Shown here: positions 11,599 to 22,965 of the stretch, one piece after another | How positions within the stretch are numbered: position 1 is the stretch's first letter | How the letters are laid out: each line of letters starts with the position of its first letter | Source of the DNA: Hypsibius dujardini | Lineage: Eukaryota > Tardigrada > Eutardigrada > Parachela > Hypsibiidae | Assembly: GCA_001579985.1 (NCBI GenBank) | Contig: LRSR01002893.1 | Location: forward strand, 1-27,227 | Length of the DNA: 27,227 nucleotides | Reading direction: 5' to 3' | Made by a program: the position numbers and the translations under genes | Notes under the pieces: model-generated | Databases searched by the model: none | What the model saw: the letters and a program-made list of their open reading frames with translations, nothing else | What the model was told of the DNA's origin: nothing

Positions 11599-14500
11599 TC
11601 AGTTTGCATATGGCTGTCGAGGAATATGATGGGGCGGTGCCGGGAAGACCGAATTTCCGTAATAATCGGTATAGTCCAGCAGGCATCGAGCAACCCGCAT
11701 CAAATCGTCTCCATGCAGCTCGCGATAGTTTAAAGTCGGTAGATGCCACACAGTTTCGTCAAAAGGACCGTTCCACCTCAAAAGGGCATGGAAAAAAAAG
11801 CACAAAAGAGAGAAGATATTGCATGTACCGGTATAGTGTTCTTGAAAGAACGTAGTTGTGATTGAATTTAAATAAAATATTACAGTTTATATCCACCGGT
11901 AAAATGTATTTAATTACAGAAAAAAGCCCCATTTTTAGTATTTAACATAAGATTTCAAATAAAACATCCTAATATTTAAAGCGAATTTAGTGCTTTTAAA
12001 AAATAAACATGTTTTAAATACCGACTTTCCATTTTGTGACTTTAGATAAAATAAACACATATTTATTAAAAAATTATTTAATATTAATTTTATATTTTTA
12101 TATTTTTTATAATTATATTATGTATTGATTTATATTAAGTCGTTTTTGAGTCATTCAAAGTATCTTTGAATAACTTATACAACACAATACAACCTGGTGG
12201 CATTGGCCGTGCTCCATCATTACAGGCTTCTCTTTACCGTAAAGTATGTTTCACCAACGAATACAAGGGCTCACGGCAATCCTCAAACGTTTTCGGGAGT
12301 CGACGAGCGTTCAAATCCAGCCAATCCAACTGATCCGCAGGATACGGCCAGAGGAGGGGATCGGAAACTGCTCGGATGGACGCGACGACGTCCTTGCTAT
12401 CAGTGAGGTCGACAGTCAACTTGGGGTACCTGATTACCCACTCGTGTAACTTCTGAGGACGAATGTACTGCCACTTAAAAACTGCGTACTTGTAGGAAGA
12501 GGCAGTCACCGTCAAACTCGTCCATTGATGCGGGTAGGCCGGCCTGGAAGACCCCAACTGCGGCTGCTGCAGCGCATTCGTGTTGAAACCTTTGGAGACA
12601 AACATGGGCTCGTGTAGGGTTCTTACAAGTCGGAACCATGACCTCTAGATGGTGGCTTAAACTACAAGTTCCTTTCCCCTTCTCCTTCCCCCTAATTTTT
12701 GTCCCCTGTTGCTTTTATGAGTGCTGACCAAGGTCCCTTTGAGTTATCATAGCAAATCTAATACTTTTGGAAAGCCCAATTGTTTCTCAAGCTTTTAGTG
12801 TAAACACCCCAAGATTTGAACATTGGTCGAATAAATGGTGTGGCCATAGCCATGCAGTCAAGACAAAACTGGGCGTTTTAGTTTTTCAATCCGTAATCTC
12901 CAATATTGAGGATTGAAATTTTTGTGTGATAAGGAAGCATGAAGGATTCTAAAAAGTTAATTCTCCTTTTACTGAGTCAACGAACATTGGTCAACACCGG
13001 AAAATAAAAAAGGGAAGGGAACTTGTAGTCTATGCTTTGCTGGTAATTGGTGCCCCCACCCCGGCCGCCGACCTCCGCGCGGCCCTGCCTGGCCCCACTA
13101 CGAGGGGTCCTGGTTCGGACTTGTAAGGACCCTAAACTAGCCTTTGGGCTCAAATCCTCGATACATGATGTTGAGCAAACCACTGGCCCAGTTGCAGTAT
13201 CTGTACTCGGAATGCATGATCTGAAAGGCCATCCGCTTTAAATGGAGTCCGGTGGCGTTGGGCGCCCATCTGACTATCCAGGCGATATGCCAAGGCAGGC
13301 AAAAGGAATATTCATTGTAGGTTGTGTTGTTGAGGCTTTGCACAAGATTGTGACCGTCGTAGACGATATGACGCACGTGACCCCCCAAAAAACCACGTAA
13401 ATGCGGAACCTCTACGTTCGTGTACGCTATCTTGTGAGGTCGTTGCATCCGCTTCCACGTCCACCCGAGCGTGGAATGTAGCACAAAGCAATGCTTGTCG
13501 ACCAGGACTATGAAGTTGGTTTCCGGTAGGAGAAGGACGTGCTTCCAAAAACGGCAAACCCTGTCAGGGAAATAGTATGTCCGGTGAGAAGATTCAAGAG
13601 TAGTGCCAGGCGAGCAATCCACCCTTACAAGCCATTTGGCGTTGAACGATTGAAAGATAAAATTAAAATCCCCACGTATAATATACTAAATATAGTGTTT
13701 AAATTAAAATTAAATATTAAAAATTATATAAGTCCACCGGCGAAGTTTATTTAGCCAAAACCTGAGCTTATTTATAAGAAAAGTTAATGGTGTGGCCATA
13801 GCTATAGAAGTAAAAATAAAAGTGGGCGTTTTGGTTTTTCACTCCGCACTGGATCGGGAAATGTCCATTATATAGGGTTTGAACTATTTTTGTGATGGAG
13901 AAGTATGAAGAATTCTAAAAAATCAATCGTTATATTATCGAGTCTGAAGTGATTGGTCAGCACCGGAAAATAGAAAAGGGAAGGGGAGAAAACGGGAGAA
14001 GGAGAGGGGGACTTGTATACAGTAAAAATCCTGATATTTTGCGTACGTCACAGACGCGTTTGAACACGTTTGCCCCATAACGAAACTGTTCCGAGACAAG
14101 GCACGAAATAGAAACGCATCTGTGACGTACGCAAAATATCAGGACTTCTACTGTAGTTAATTTTAAGCCGCAAAAAAAGGACGCTGGAGAGAGAAATTTG
14201 CCGCTCAAGGGGTTGAGACCTTCGCGTGCCCGTGGTCTTATTAGAGCTAAACAATGAATGAAATTTTAAACATCGTTCTTTTAATCACTCTACACTGAAA
14301 AAACTCCAAAATTTTGACAGAGTAACATCCCAGTTTGGCTATTTTGACTGCATTGAAAGATTAACGCAGAGTCTCTGTGTTAAAGACTTCCGGGGTAAAC
14401 AGTCGTTGTCGTGTGCGATACTGACGACTATAATGAATCAATAATCAATCACTTCGTCCACTCAAAGCATACCGTCGTAGGCGGATACGAGTAGGCAGAT

Positions 14501-14650
14501 TAAGGTGCTGAAGACCTCCGACAGGGTCTCCTGTGGCAAGTCCTTGATCGCTTGACAGTCTTCCTGGAGCGCAGGTTCATGTCTCACCTCCGTCTCTTCA
14601 GTCCACGAACGGAGGCAGCGTCTCTTGCCAGGTGGCGGCGTTGATGTCAT
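11599..14650 (-). CDS. F-box-like protein (copy 2), lineage-specific family
   Basis: I do not recognise a named orthologue. Proposed exons: 14650-14473, 13560-13207, 12642-12238 and 11776-11599, about 370 residues. The N-terminus reads LPQETLSEVFSTL and, after intron 1, VCRFWKHVLLLPETN. That spacing resembles an F-box, the SKP1-binding motif of SCF ubiquitin ligases. The rest is a novel region with TSLTVTASSYKY, ADQLDWLDLNARRLPK and GDDLMRVARCLLDY, all shared with the broken copy at 4443-6125. Its stop codon aligns with the relic stop of that copy. The junctions exon 2-3 and 3-4 agree in phase. The exon 1-2 junction is one nucleotide out, so a small exon is missed or exon 1 is damaged. Exon 1 also lacks about 20 residues present in copy 1. 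Whether this copy is functional is uncertain. Confidence 0.55.
11857..12180. repeat. AT-rich dispersed repeat (intron 3 of F-box-like copy 2)
   Basis: The very AT-rich sequence contains a block (about 11955-12055: AAATAAAACATC, TAATATTT, then a GACTTnnnATAAAATA stretch) that recurs in the same order at about 26255-26350 in the RABGGTB intron. This suggests two diverged members of one dispersed family. No termini or coding capacity were found. Confidence 0.4.
12834..13021 (+). repeat. intronic direct repeat, unit A
   Basis: This unit of about 187 bp lies in intron 2 of the F-box-like copy 2 and matches unit B (13786-13984) in intron 1. Landmarks in the same order are GGTGTGGCCATAG, GGGCGTTTT, TTTTTGTGAT-type spacing, GATTCTAAAAA and CACCGGAAAATA followed by a GGGAAGGG tract. 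Orientation is the same in both. The family is unknown and no terminal inverted repeats were seen. Confidence 0.7.
13786..13984 (+). repeat. intronic direct repeat, unit B
   Basis: Diverged second copy of unit A (12834-13021), in the neighbouring intron of the same gene. It ends about 34 bp before the MITE at 14020. Both units run into a purine-rich tract and then ACTTGTA, so the duplicated segment may extend slightly further. Confidence 0.7.
14020..14153. mobile_element. mariner-like MITE with 42-bp terminal inverted repeats
   Basis: The ends are long, nearly perfect inverted repeats: the left arm 14020-14061 begins CAGTAAAAATCCTGATATTT and the right arm 14112-14153 is its complement with three mismatches. 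A TA dinucleotide flanks each side (14018-14019 and 14154-14155), as expected for Tc1/mariner target-site duplication. The 50-bp centre has no coding capacity. It is 134 bp long and sits in intron 1 of the F-box-like copy 2. Assignment to mariner rests only on the TA flanks and the CAGT start. Confidence 0.8.
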
Positions 14651-14820
14651 TTTCACACTCGCTTGCCCAAAACTCCTGATCCTCGCGAGTAACGCACAAC
14701 TTATATGACACAACACAAGTGTAACTGACAGTTTTGAATTTGAAAACGGGAAGCAGGCGAATTTTAGGAAATAAGCTTAATCAGTTTACGCTCTCCCTGT
14801 CAACGAACGTAGACATTGTA

Positions 14821-15140
14821 TAGGCCCGCTTTGGGGTAAGTGCTCAATAAGCAATATGCGCCATAACACAAACTCCTTTCCTCGACACATCGACACGAAG
14901 ACACGAGGCGCCCGATTGTGGAACAAAAAGCGAACAGACCAATGACAACACTTCGTGTGATGTGTGCTCGTGTGTTGCTGCACACAACTTCACGAGGAAA
15001 TGCCGATTTGCTCGTGAATTCGTGAGCCGTTGGTGTGACTCACACGCGGTCTCACGATCAGTCGCATGTCGTGTCTTCGTGTCTTCGTTGTCGGAAAAGG
15101 ACTCTGTGTCATGGCGCATATTGCTTAATAAAGCGGCCTG
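14821..15140. repeat. foldback repeat with arms of about 75-85 bp
   Basis: The segment 14821-14906 is the imperfect reverse complement of 15068-15140. The shared core reads AAGCAATATGCGCCAT, and the CACGAAGACACGA stretch also pairs. The 160-bp centre is rich in CGTG/CACG words. It may be a non-autonomous foldback transposon. No target duplication was identified. Confidence 0.65.
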
Positions 15141-15182
15141 TTCCACACAAGACGTTTCGACACATTCACGTTTCGACGCATT

Positions 15183-15290
15183 CGCATATTTCGTTAATTC
15201 AAACTCGCTAATCTCCCTGGTTTTGAAGATAAGCGAGAAATTTGTTTCAAAACCAGGGAGATTAGCGAGTTTTAATTAGCGAAATAATCG
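15183..15290. repeat. long hairpin, about 37-45-bp arms and an 18-nt loop
   Basis: The left arm 15191-15227 and right arm 15246-15282 are inverted complements with about two mismatches over 37 bp, including AAACTCGCTAATCTCCCTGG. Weaker pairing continues outward. The word CGCTAAT/TTAGCG recurs around it. The stretch lies about 450 bp upstream of the helicase-exonuclease start codon. It could be a MITE relic or a transcribed hairpin; I cannot tell which. Confidence 0.7.
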
Positions 15291-15742
15291 CTGCAAATAA
15301 GCGAACTTTGAATACCCTTACTGTTCACAGCTGACACTTTACACTTTACACTTTTACCGTTTCACGGCCTCAATTTCTTTTGTGTCAGCAAGGCAGCTAT
15401 CGTCGTCCTCGGATTCCCTTTTGTTCTTCCCCCGGCAATCACTCATGCACTTTTCCTGAATGTGATAATTGGGCTTACAGTTGTCCAAGTGGGGTGCGGC
15501 ATGGGCATTATTTTACTGCAGAGTCAGCTCAGCAGCACGACGCACTATATGGCGGTATTTTTTTCGCCGAATCTACTGATTTGAGACGGGTGGGATAGAA
15601 ACAGGGCATTCGAATCCCTGCGGCAAACGTTGTAGTTGCTTAATTTCTATTTGACCCTCATGATATTTCCATTGTCATTCATTTTGCCGCACACATCCTC
15701 AGTCGCTAATTTGAATTTTGAAATTTCGATTCCTTGATTACA
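15291..15742. other. upstream region of the helicase-exonuclease gene
   Basis: No exon could be supported. It likely contains the promoter and 5' UTR of the gene starting at 15743. An in-frame TGA at 15719-15721 closes that reading frame upstream, so 15743 is the first usable ATG on this exon. Confidence 0.4.
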
Positions 15743-18629
15743 ATGCCGTCGAAGAAGTCACGCGGGAGTGGGAATAGTGGATGGGTGGCTGATAGAAATG
15801 AAGTTTCTGGAAGAATAATGAAAGATGGCTGCAGGTTGGTTTATTCTTTGGTTGACTTGAATGACATTGAGAAAATCCACTTCCTGATCCTGGTTGATTG
15901 GTTGATTTTTTGGTTTGAGAGGAAGGCTACTAGTACAGCAATGAGCAAAGCACATATATTAAATATTGGTAGTACTAGTATTTTATATTTACATAATTTA
16001 GTATGAAGTATCCATAGTGTTGCACTGGCACTTGTACTCATTTATTGTTGTTGTCTATCCATCCTGCTTTGTGTTAGCTTCTGCGGCCAAGCACACTCGG
16101 AATTCCTGGTGAAATGTGTCAAAAATGGATGCGGAAAATGGTTTTGCAACGGCAGCACTGATAGCAATGATCAATCCGGTCCGAAAGAGAGGTTGGTCAG
16201 TAAATCAGCCGCATCGGTGTTGGAGGTAGTATTTTATTTAATTAAATCTCTAAATAATTGTAGTATTTTCAATCGCCCACAAACCAACAATATTCCATTT
16301 GCAAAAAACAAATTTAAATCAGCAAAGTATACATGAAACATTTAAAAGCTTTTTGTCATTTGAAGTCACTGGAGGTTTATTTTACAAGTTTGTTTGCAAA
16401 TTCTCGCAGAAACATAACATGTAAGCAAAGTTATAAAGTAAGTCCATGGGATAAGACCTATTTCTTTGATTTCATTATTTTTTATTTCGTCTACAGTCAT
16501 ATTATCAGTCATTTACGGATTTCACGCCATCGCGAGATTGCCGTGCCGAGCTGTCCGACCGAAACAGGAGACTACCAGCTGTTTTATTTCTGCTGTATGT
16601 TATGTGACCGTAACGATTCCTTCGACATGGGAATGGAAACCGCCGGTGACGGGCGAAACGCCAGCAAGCACCTTTGTCGACAAGACGCGCTGGAACTGGG
16701 GAAGTTCTCCCGGGAGGGAAGTTGGGTCCCCTTTGTCGATGTGCATCATCGCTCGCTGAAATGTTTCAACGAAAATATTGTCAAGGTACTTCAAGGCATG
16801 CCTGTCTATCTGACTGTCTGTTTGTCCGTCTGTCTGTCTCTCTGCCTGCCTGCTGCCTGTCTGTCTGCCAATTTGTTTGCCTATGTATCTGTCTGTTTTT
16901 CTGTCTGTCTGATTATCTATGAGTTCATATTCCTGTCTATCAGTATGACTTGTGTGCTCCGTGTCTGGCTACCTGTTAAGCAGTCAATGAAACATTCTAT
17001 TCTAGTCCTGAATTGTTCGTTTTTCCCGTTTTAGATGCCGGCGAAACATGATCAAGTTCATTTGAAACGCATGTCCCACGAAGATATTGCCGCAGTTGAG
17101 AGATCGTGGCTTTTGCAAGCCAAGGGGCTCGCTAATATTGACTTGGTATTTGGTAGACTTCTGATGCTTGTCTGTTTTCCCGGTTTTGCTTGTCAATCTC
17201 TCAGCTTGTCGGTTTCCATGTTTGTGTTTTTATCTGCCTGGTTATATCTCTGTCTGTTCATCTGTTCATATGCCTTCCTGCTTGCGTGTTCTTCTGTCCT
17301 CTATTTTGCGTCTTTGTCTGCCCCCTAAATATATGTCTTGTCTGTCTGTCTGTCTTTCTGTCCGTTTGTCACTCTGTCTCTATGTTTGTCCGTCTGTCAT
17401 TCTGTCTGTCTGTCTGCCGATGTGCATTATTTTCAATCACGCGGCTGCTTAGCTGATTATATGTTTCTCTTGTAATCTAATGACAGCGTGCAGCTAGCGC
17501 ACAGCGTTGGATTGACTTTGAGACGGTGCAACAATATCGGGATCACTTCTCCGCCCTGGTCCGTCTGGAGTGTAAGATGGAGGAAGCCGACAGCCTGGCC
17601 ATCCCTATCCTCGAAGACATTCGCATTACCCGCCTGGAGCTCTATCCCAATTCTCCCGCTGTGGCGTGGTTCGAATTCGAGATGCGCTCGCAGGTTCACC
17701 AGAAGGCCCTGGGGAAGGGTCAGCGCGTGCTGGTCAACTTGGAGTACGACAACTGCGTCGTCGCCAACGCCGGCTCAGTAGCATCGCTGTACCTGCGTAA
17801 TGGATCCGTTGTCGTTTGTGTGAAATTCAGCGAACGGACAGTCCGTCGGGAGCAGCTAGTGGACGCCGTGGCGGTGGGCATTGAGATTTCCTTCCAGGTA
17901 TGCATTAATTGTCGTTCACGGATTAAAAGATAGCTATACCCTATTTACGTAGTCGACCATTGATTTAAACAACATTAATATTTCCAGGATACAATGTATC
18001 GGCGATGGCTCATTGCGCTGGCTGCCTTTGCCGCCGATGGAGTTGCTGATAAGGAATTACGAGGCTTCATTTTAGGCCAACCGGTTGGAGGAGAGCTGGA
18101 TGCTTTGGGTCCCTCGTCGAGCGAATCGTCCAAGAAGAGGGGCGGATCAGCGTCGAAGAAGAAGATGCAGCCACAAAAAGCGATGAAACCGGCTAAATTG
18201 CCACTGGAACTCTTTCCCGTGCCTAATCAGGGCTTGATGAATGAACACCAGACAGCCGCGGTGCAAATGGCGATGTCGTCTTCATTGTCTTTGATTCAGG
18301 TACGTGTAGTCAGACATTTAGTTAGGCAAAGAGACGGGAAGACATTCAGGCAGGGAGACGAACAGATAGACAGTCAAACAGACAAGTGGGCAGGGAGGCA
18401 ATAATTCAGATTTAGATGCAGAGAGAGAGGCAGAGGTATTCAGGCAGATCGACAGTGCCTAATATGTGCCTAAGCAGACACACTGATAGGCAGAAAAACA
18501 GATGGCTAGATAAAGAGACAGGCATACATAGACAGACATACAAACAGACAAACAGACAGGCATACAAACAGACAGACAGAGAGACAGAGAGACAGACAGA
18601 GAGACAGAGAGACAGAGAGACAGGGAGAC

Positions 18630-18684
<55 letters not shown>

Positions 18685-21600
18685 TAGACAGAGGCAGATG
18701 GGCTTAAGCATATCAGAAAGACAGAGAGACAAAGAAACGGATTAACAATAATACTACCTAATTGCTCTATGCTTGCTTCTCAATGCAGGGACCGCCCGGC
18801 ACTGGGAAGACGCACACAATCGTGGCCATCGTGTATAACATCCTCAAACGGAATCCGCGCTGCCAAGTCCTCTGCTGTGCACCCAGTAACGACCCCACCG
18901 ACCATTTGGCTGTTCAGCTGGCTGCATCCGGTATGAGCGTCTTACGTGTTCATTCACAACGAATCCAAACGGAGCAGCTAAAAAAGAATGTGAAGGTTTT
19001 GACCCTGCGATACAAGTTGGAGCTGATCTTTGGACTAGACTTTGAAAATTCGGAAGACTATGACGCTCGAGCGGTGGACCAGGCAACCTATGACATCATT
19101 GGGCAATCACAAGTCATATGCACTACTTGCAACGTTAGTCTGTCTTTCTGTCTGTCTACTTGTTTGTTTGTGTCTGTGTGTCTGTTTGTCTGCCGACCTG
19201 ACTCTGTTCGCTTGGCTGCTGGTCGGTCATTGTCAGTTTACTTGTCTGTCTGTATGCCTGGATACTTATTTGACTATCTGTTTGTTTTTACGGCCGACTT
19301 AGTATATTTGTTTTTCAGTACTCGTATGTTTCTGTTGTAGTACCTGTCTTTCTTCATATATGCCTGCGTTTTGCTGCTTGTCCTATAGTTATGTTTTGCC
19401 TTTCTGTGTATAGTCTGTAACTTGAATTTTTTTAGAACCCTGTTTAAGTTGACTGACACATTGTTCATCGGTTGTTCTGGCGTTGTGTTTATAATACTGT
19501 TGTTGTGCTGCAGACGGCAGCCGCTCGTTCTCTCTCCGAATCGGACTTTCCTTTTGTCATCATCGACGAGGCGACCCAAGCCACTGAAGCCGACATCATG
19601 ATCCCCATCACGAAAGGATGCCAAAAGCTTGTCTTGATCGGCGATGAGAAGCAACTCGGTGTGCTTGGAAAGTTCCGAGAACTTGAAAAGACGAATCAGT
19701 GCTGGTCAATGTTTGAGCGCCTGTTGGAACTGCAGCAAGCACCTCGTGTCATGCTGACAGTTCAGTACCGGATGCACCCGGAGATTTGCCGGCCGGCTTC
19801 ACTTGTCATGTATGAGGGACTCTTGACGAGTGGTCCTGATGTTGCAGGTTCGCCTCTGATTCTGTGTGTCTTTGTGCCTGTCTGCCTGTCTGCCTGCCTG
19901 CCTGCCTGTCTGCCTGCCTGCGTTCTTGTCTCTTGGTTTATCTGTCTCTTGGTCTACCAGTCTGTTTGTTTGGCTCGCTGGCTATTTGTCTGTCTCTGCT
20001 TGTCTTCGTTCCGTTCTTTTTGTCTTTTATGTGTCTGGCTGCCTGTCTACTTGTCTGGTTGTTTGTATGTTTATCTAACTGTTTATGTATCTGTCTGTTT
20101 GTCTTTCTGTTTGCCTTTTGGGCATTCCTTTCTACCTACTTGTCTAACAGTTTACGAATCCATCTTTTTGTCTACGCACTTTTCAGCTTCACGTGCGTCT
20201 AAGACACTCCATTTTCTAAACCCCACTCAGACAGTGATGATTGATACCTCCAAATTTCACGAGCAGGCTTCCGATGGCGTTTCCTTCCTCAACGTCCACG
20301 AAGCGGTGGTCGTCGCTCTCTGCTTGGCAAACTTGATTCATGGTGGCGGAGTCAAGCCGGCAGACATCGGAGTAATCACATTTTACAACGGCCAGAAGGA
20401 TCACTTGAAGAAGCAAGTGGAGAAGCATGATTGTATCCATTTGATGCTGCTTAAGGTAGGGAAGCTCAGGGCTTACTCTTGCATTCGATGGCACCAAATC
20501 AAATATTCTGTCTGCTTACCTCTCTGTCTGCTTACCCGCCCACAATGGTCTTGCTGTGTTCTGTCTAACCTGGCTCTTGGTTTTCTGATTTGTCTCACTC
20601 TGTAGTACTTTCGTCAGTTTCAATTTGATCAACGTGTTTCAGGAAATGATGATCGATAGTGTCGACGCCTTCCAGGGCCGCGAGAAAGACTACATCATCC
20701 TGTCATGCGTCCGCTCCGGCCACGTCAAGAGCACCTCAGTCGGTTTCCTCGCCGATGAACGGCGTCTCAACGTCGCCTTGACTCGTGCCAGAAAAGGTGT
20801 CATCATTGTGGGCAATAGAGGTAAATTATTAATTAGTTAATTAATTCTTAAATAATTTTGTCAATTATGTAATAACCATAAAAATCAAGTATAATTATAA
20901 TATAATATAATATTCGTCTGCCGTACCAATAGGAAATAGAATATTAAGAACCATGAACAATAAAATTAATAATAATAATTTTATGACTCGGTTAATTAAC
21001 TATTAGCTTAACAATTTTAATAAGCAGTTAATTAATTGTAGGTCTGCTGGAGAAGTGCGAAATTTGGCGTCGTTTCCTCGAGTATTACCCGCTCATCACG
21101 GAGAAGTCCGCCCTGTGTGGTCTCGGTGTGCGTGACGTCCGGCACTTACGTTGCGTTTACTGCGATGACTACCGTCTTCAGAGCGTCGCCATCCCGGCTA
21201 AGACAATGACCTTTTCCAATTCGACCACAGGTATGCACACCGTGAACGACGTGGAGGCGTCCATGGGTGCGATGCATATTTCCGCGCCGCGAAAGGTCTA
21301 CCAGCTATCACTCGGACTGGATGGAGGGAAGAAGAAAAAGCCGTGGAAGACACCACAGAACCTTCGTCGCGCGGGTCGCCCTCACGCTGGAGCAACCGAC
21401 GTTTCTCCCGATGAATTTGTCCAGTACATGACCGGGTGGTCGACTAAGGATCTGCATCAGGCGCTGGGAGAGTATGCAATGTCCATGGTGGAGCTGAAGG
21501 CGAGGGGATACCCGTTTGTCTACAAAGGTCGGCGGTGTGACTGTTACTTTACTACCATTGATATGTCTACTTATCCTAATGTCTGTCGATCTGCAGACTG

Positions 21601-21863
21601 TCATCATGACTGTGTTTGAATCTGCCTGTTTGCCTGCCTGACTGTCACTCTGTCTACCACTCTCATCTACCTTAATGGCTAGCTGCGTTGGCATGTCTGC
21701 TTGTTTGTCTGTCTGTCTGCATGTTGTTTTGTACACATTTTTTTATATCTGTCTACTGTTTGTTTGTCTATTTGTCTGTCTGGTTAATTTTGAGCATGCT
21801 CTCTGACAGTCTGACTTTCTCTCTGTCGGAATGCATATCTTCCCTCTCTCTCTCTTATCACTA

Positions 21864-21906
<43 letters not shown>

Positions 21907-22921
21907 GTATCCATCTGTTTGTCTGACCGGGTGTTTGTTTTCCTTTATCGTACAGCCCAGGACCCCATCCCAGACGGCCGTCTCCTCTTTCTCGCCCAGT
22001 CCAGCAAAATCGACTCCCGTGACATGACTGCGCCTGTTCGCACATGTGAACGTTGCCAGAAGACGTTCCACGTCACCCCGACCGGGCACTACGTCACGCC
22101 GGAGCAGTGCCATTACCACACCGGTAAACGTTCCAAACCGTGCTGCAAGGGCGAGCTCCACCCGCGTACCGGCTGTGTCACCGCGCCCGGCCATGTCAGC
22201 AAGACCTTCACCTCCATGCGGGATTTTGTCTCCACCAAATTTGCTGCACAAGGTAGAAAATCGATTCATTTTGCAACTCATCTGGTTCAGGCACATGAAA
22301 AATTCCGAGGCAAAAATACTTTCGAGAGTCCAGTTTCTTGATTTTTGCTGTGAGATTTTCGTATTCATTTCAGATAAAATTGCCATGCCACGCTCGCCCA
22401 ATATTCTGGCTATGGATTGCGAGATGCTGTACACGCTGGGCGGCTACGAAGTGGGCCGGGTGACGCTGGTGGACCACCGGCTGCAGACCGTCTACGACTG
22501 TTTCGTTCTGCCGCAGAGTATGGTCATTGACTACAACACCCGCTTCAGCGGCCTGACAGAGGCGTGCTACCTTGGGCCAGAGTACCGGGGTGTGCCGGTC
22601 AAGTGTCTGGCGGATGTGCATCGGGACTTGATCGGGAGGGTCATCCATGAGGAGACCATTTTGGTCGGGCACTCATTAGAGAGTGATCTGATTTGTCTGA
22701 AGATGATTCATCATTGGGTGGTGGACACTTCGTGGGTGTTTCAAATGGTCGGGAAAGGGAGAAGCTCGTCCACGCCGAGTAAGCGCTTATGTTTTTGAAA
22801 ATAAGACAAGCAGGCAGGTAGACGAAGAAGCAAATTAGCAGACAGATTGTCCAGTCTAGAGGTATCTCTGTGCGGGCAGAGAGACGAACATGGACAGACA
22901 GGCCGGCCGGCACACAGACAT

Positions 22922-22965
<44 letters not shown>

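Noticed and set aside
15380-15598. Possible Cys/His-rich exon upstream of the fusion gene
   Set aside because: No recognised motif spacing, no splice evidence linking it to 15743, and an in-frame stop lies between.
15601-15622. tRNA-like T-arm or B-box (CATTCGAATCC between CAGGG and CCCTG)
   Set aside because: The loop is 9 nt instead of 7, and no acceptor, D or anticodon arms could be assembled upstream.
21743-22434. Minus-strand open frames opposite exons 12-13 of the fusion gene
   Set aside because: Antisense shadows of well-supported coding exons, running into the CTGT tract.
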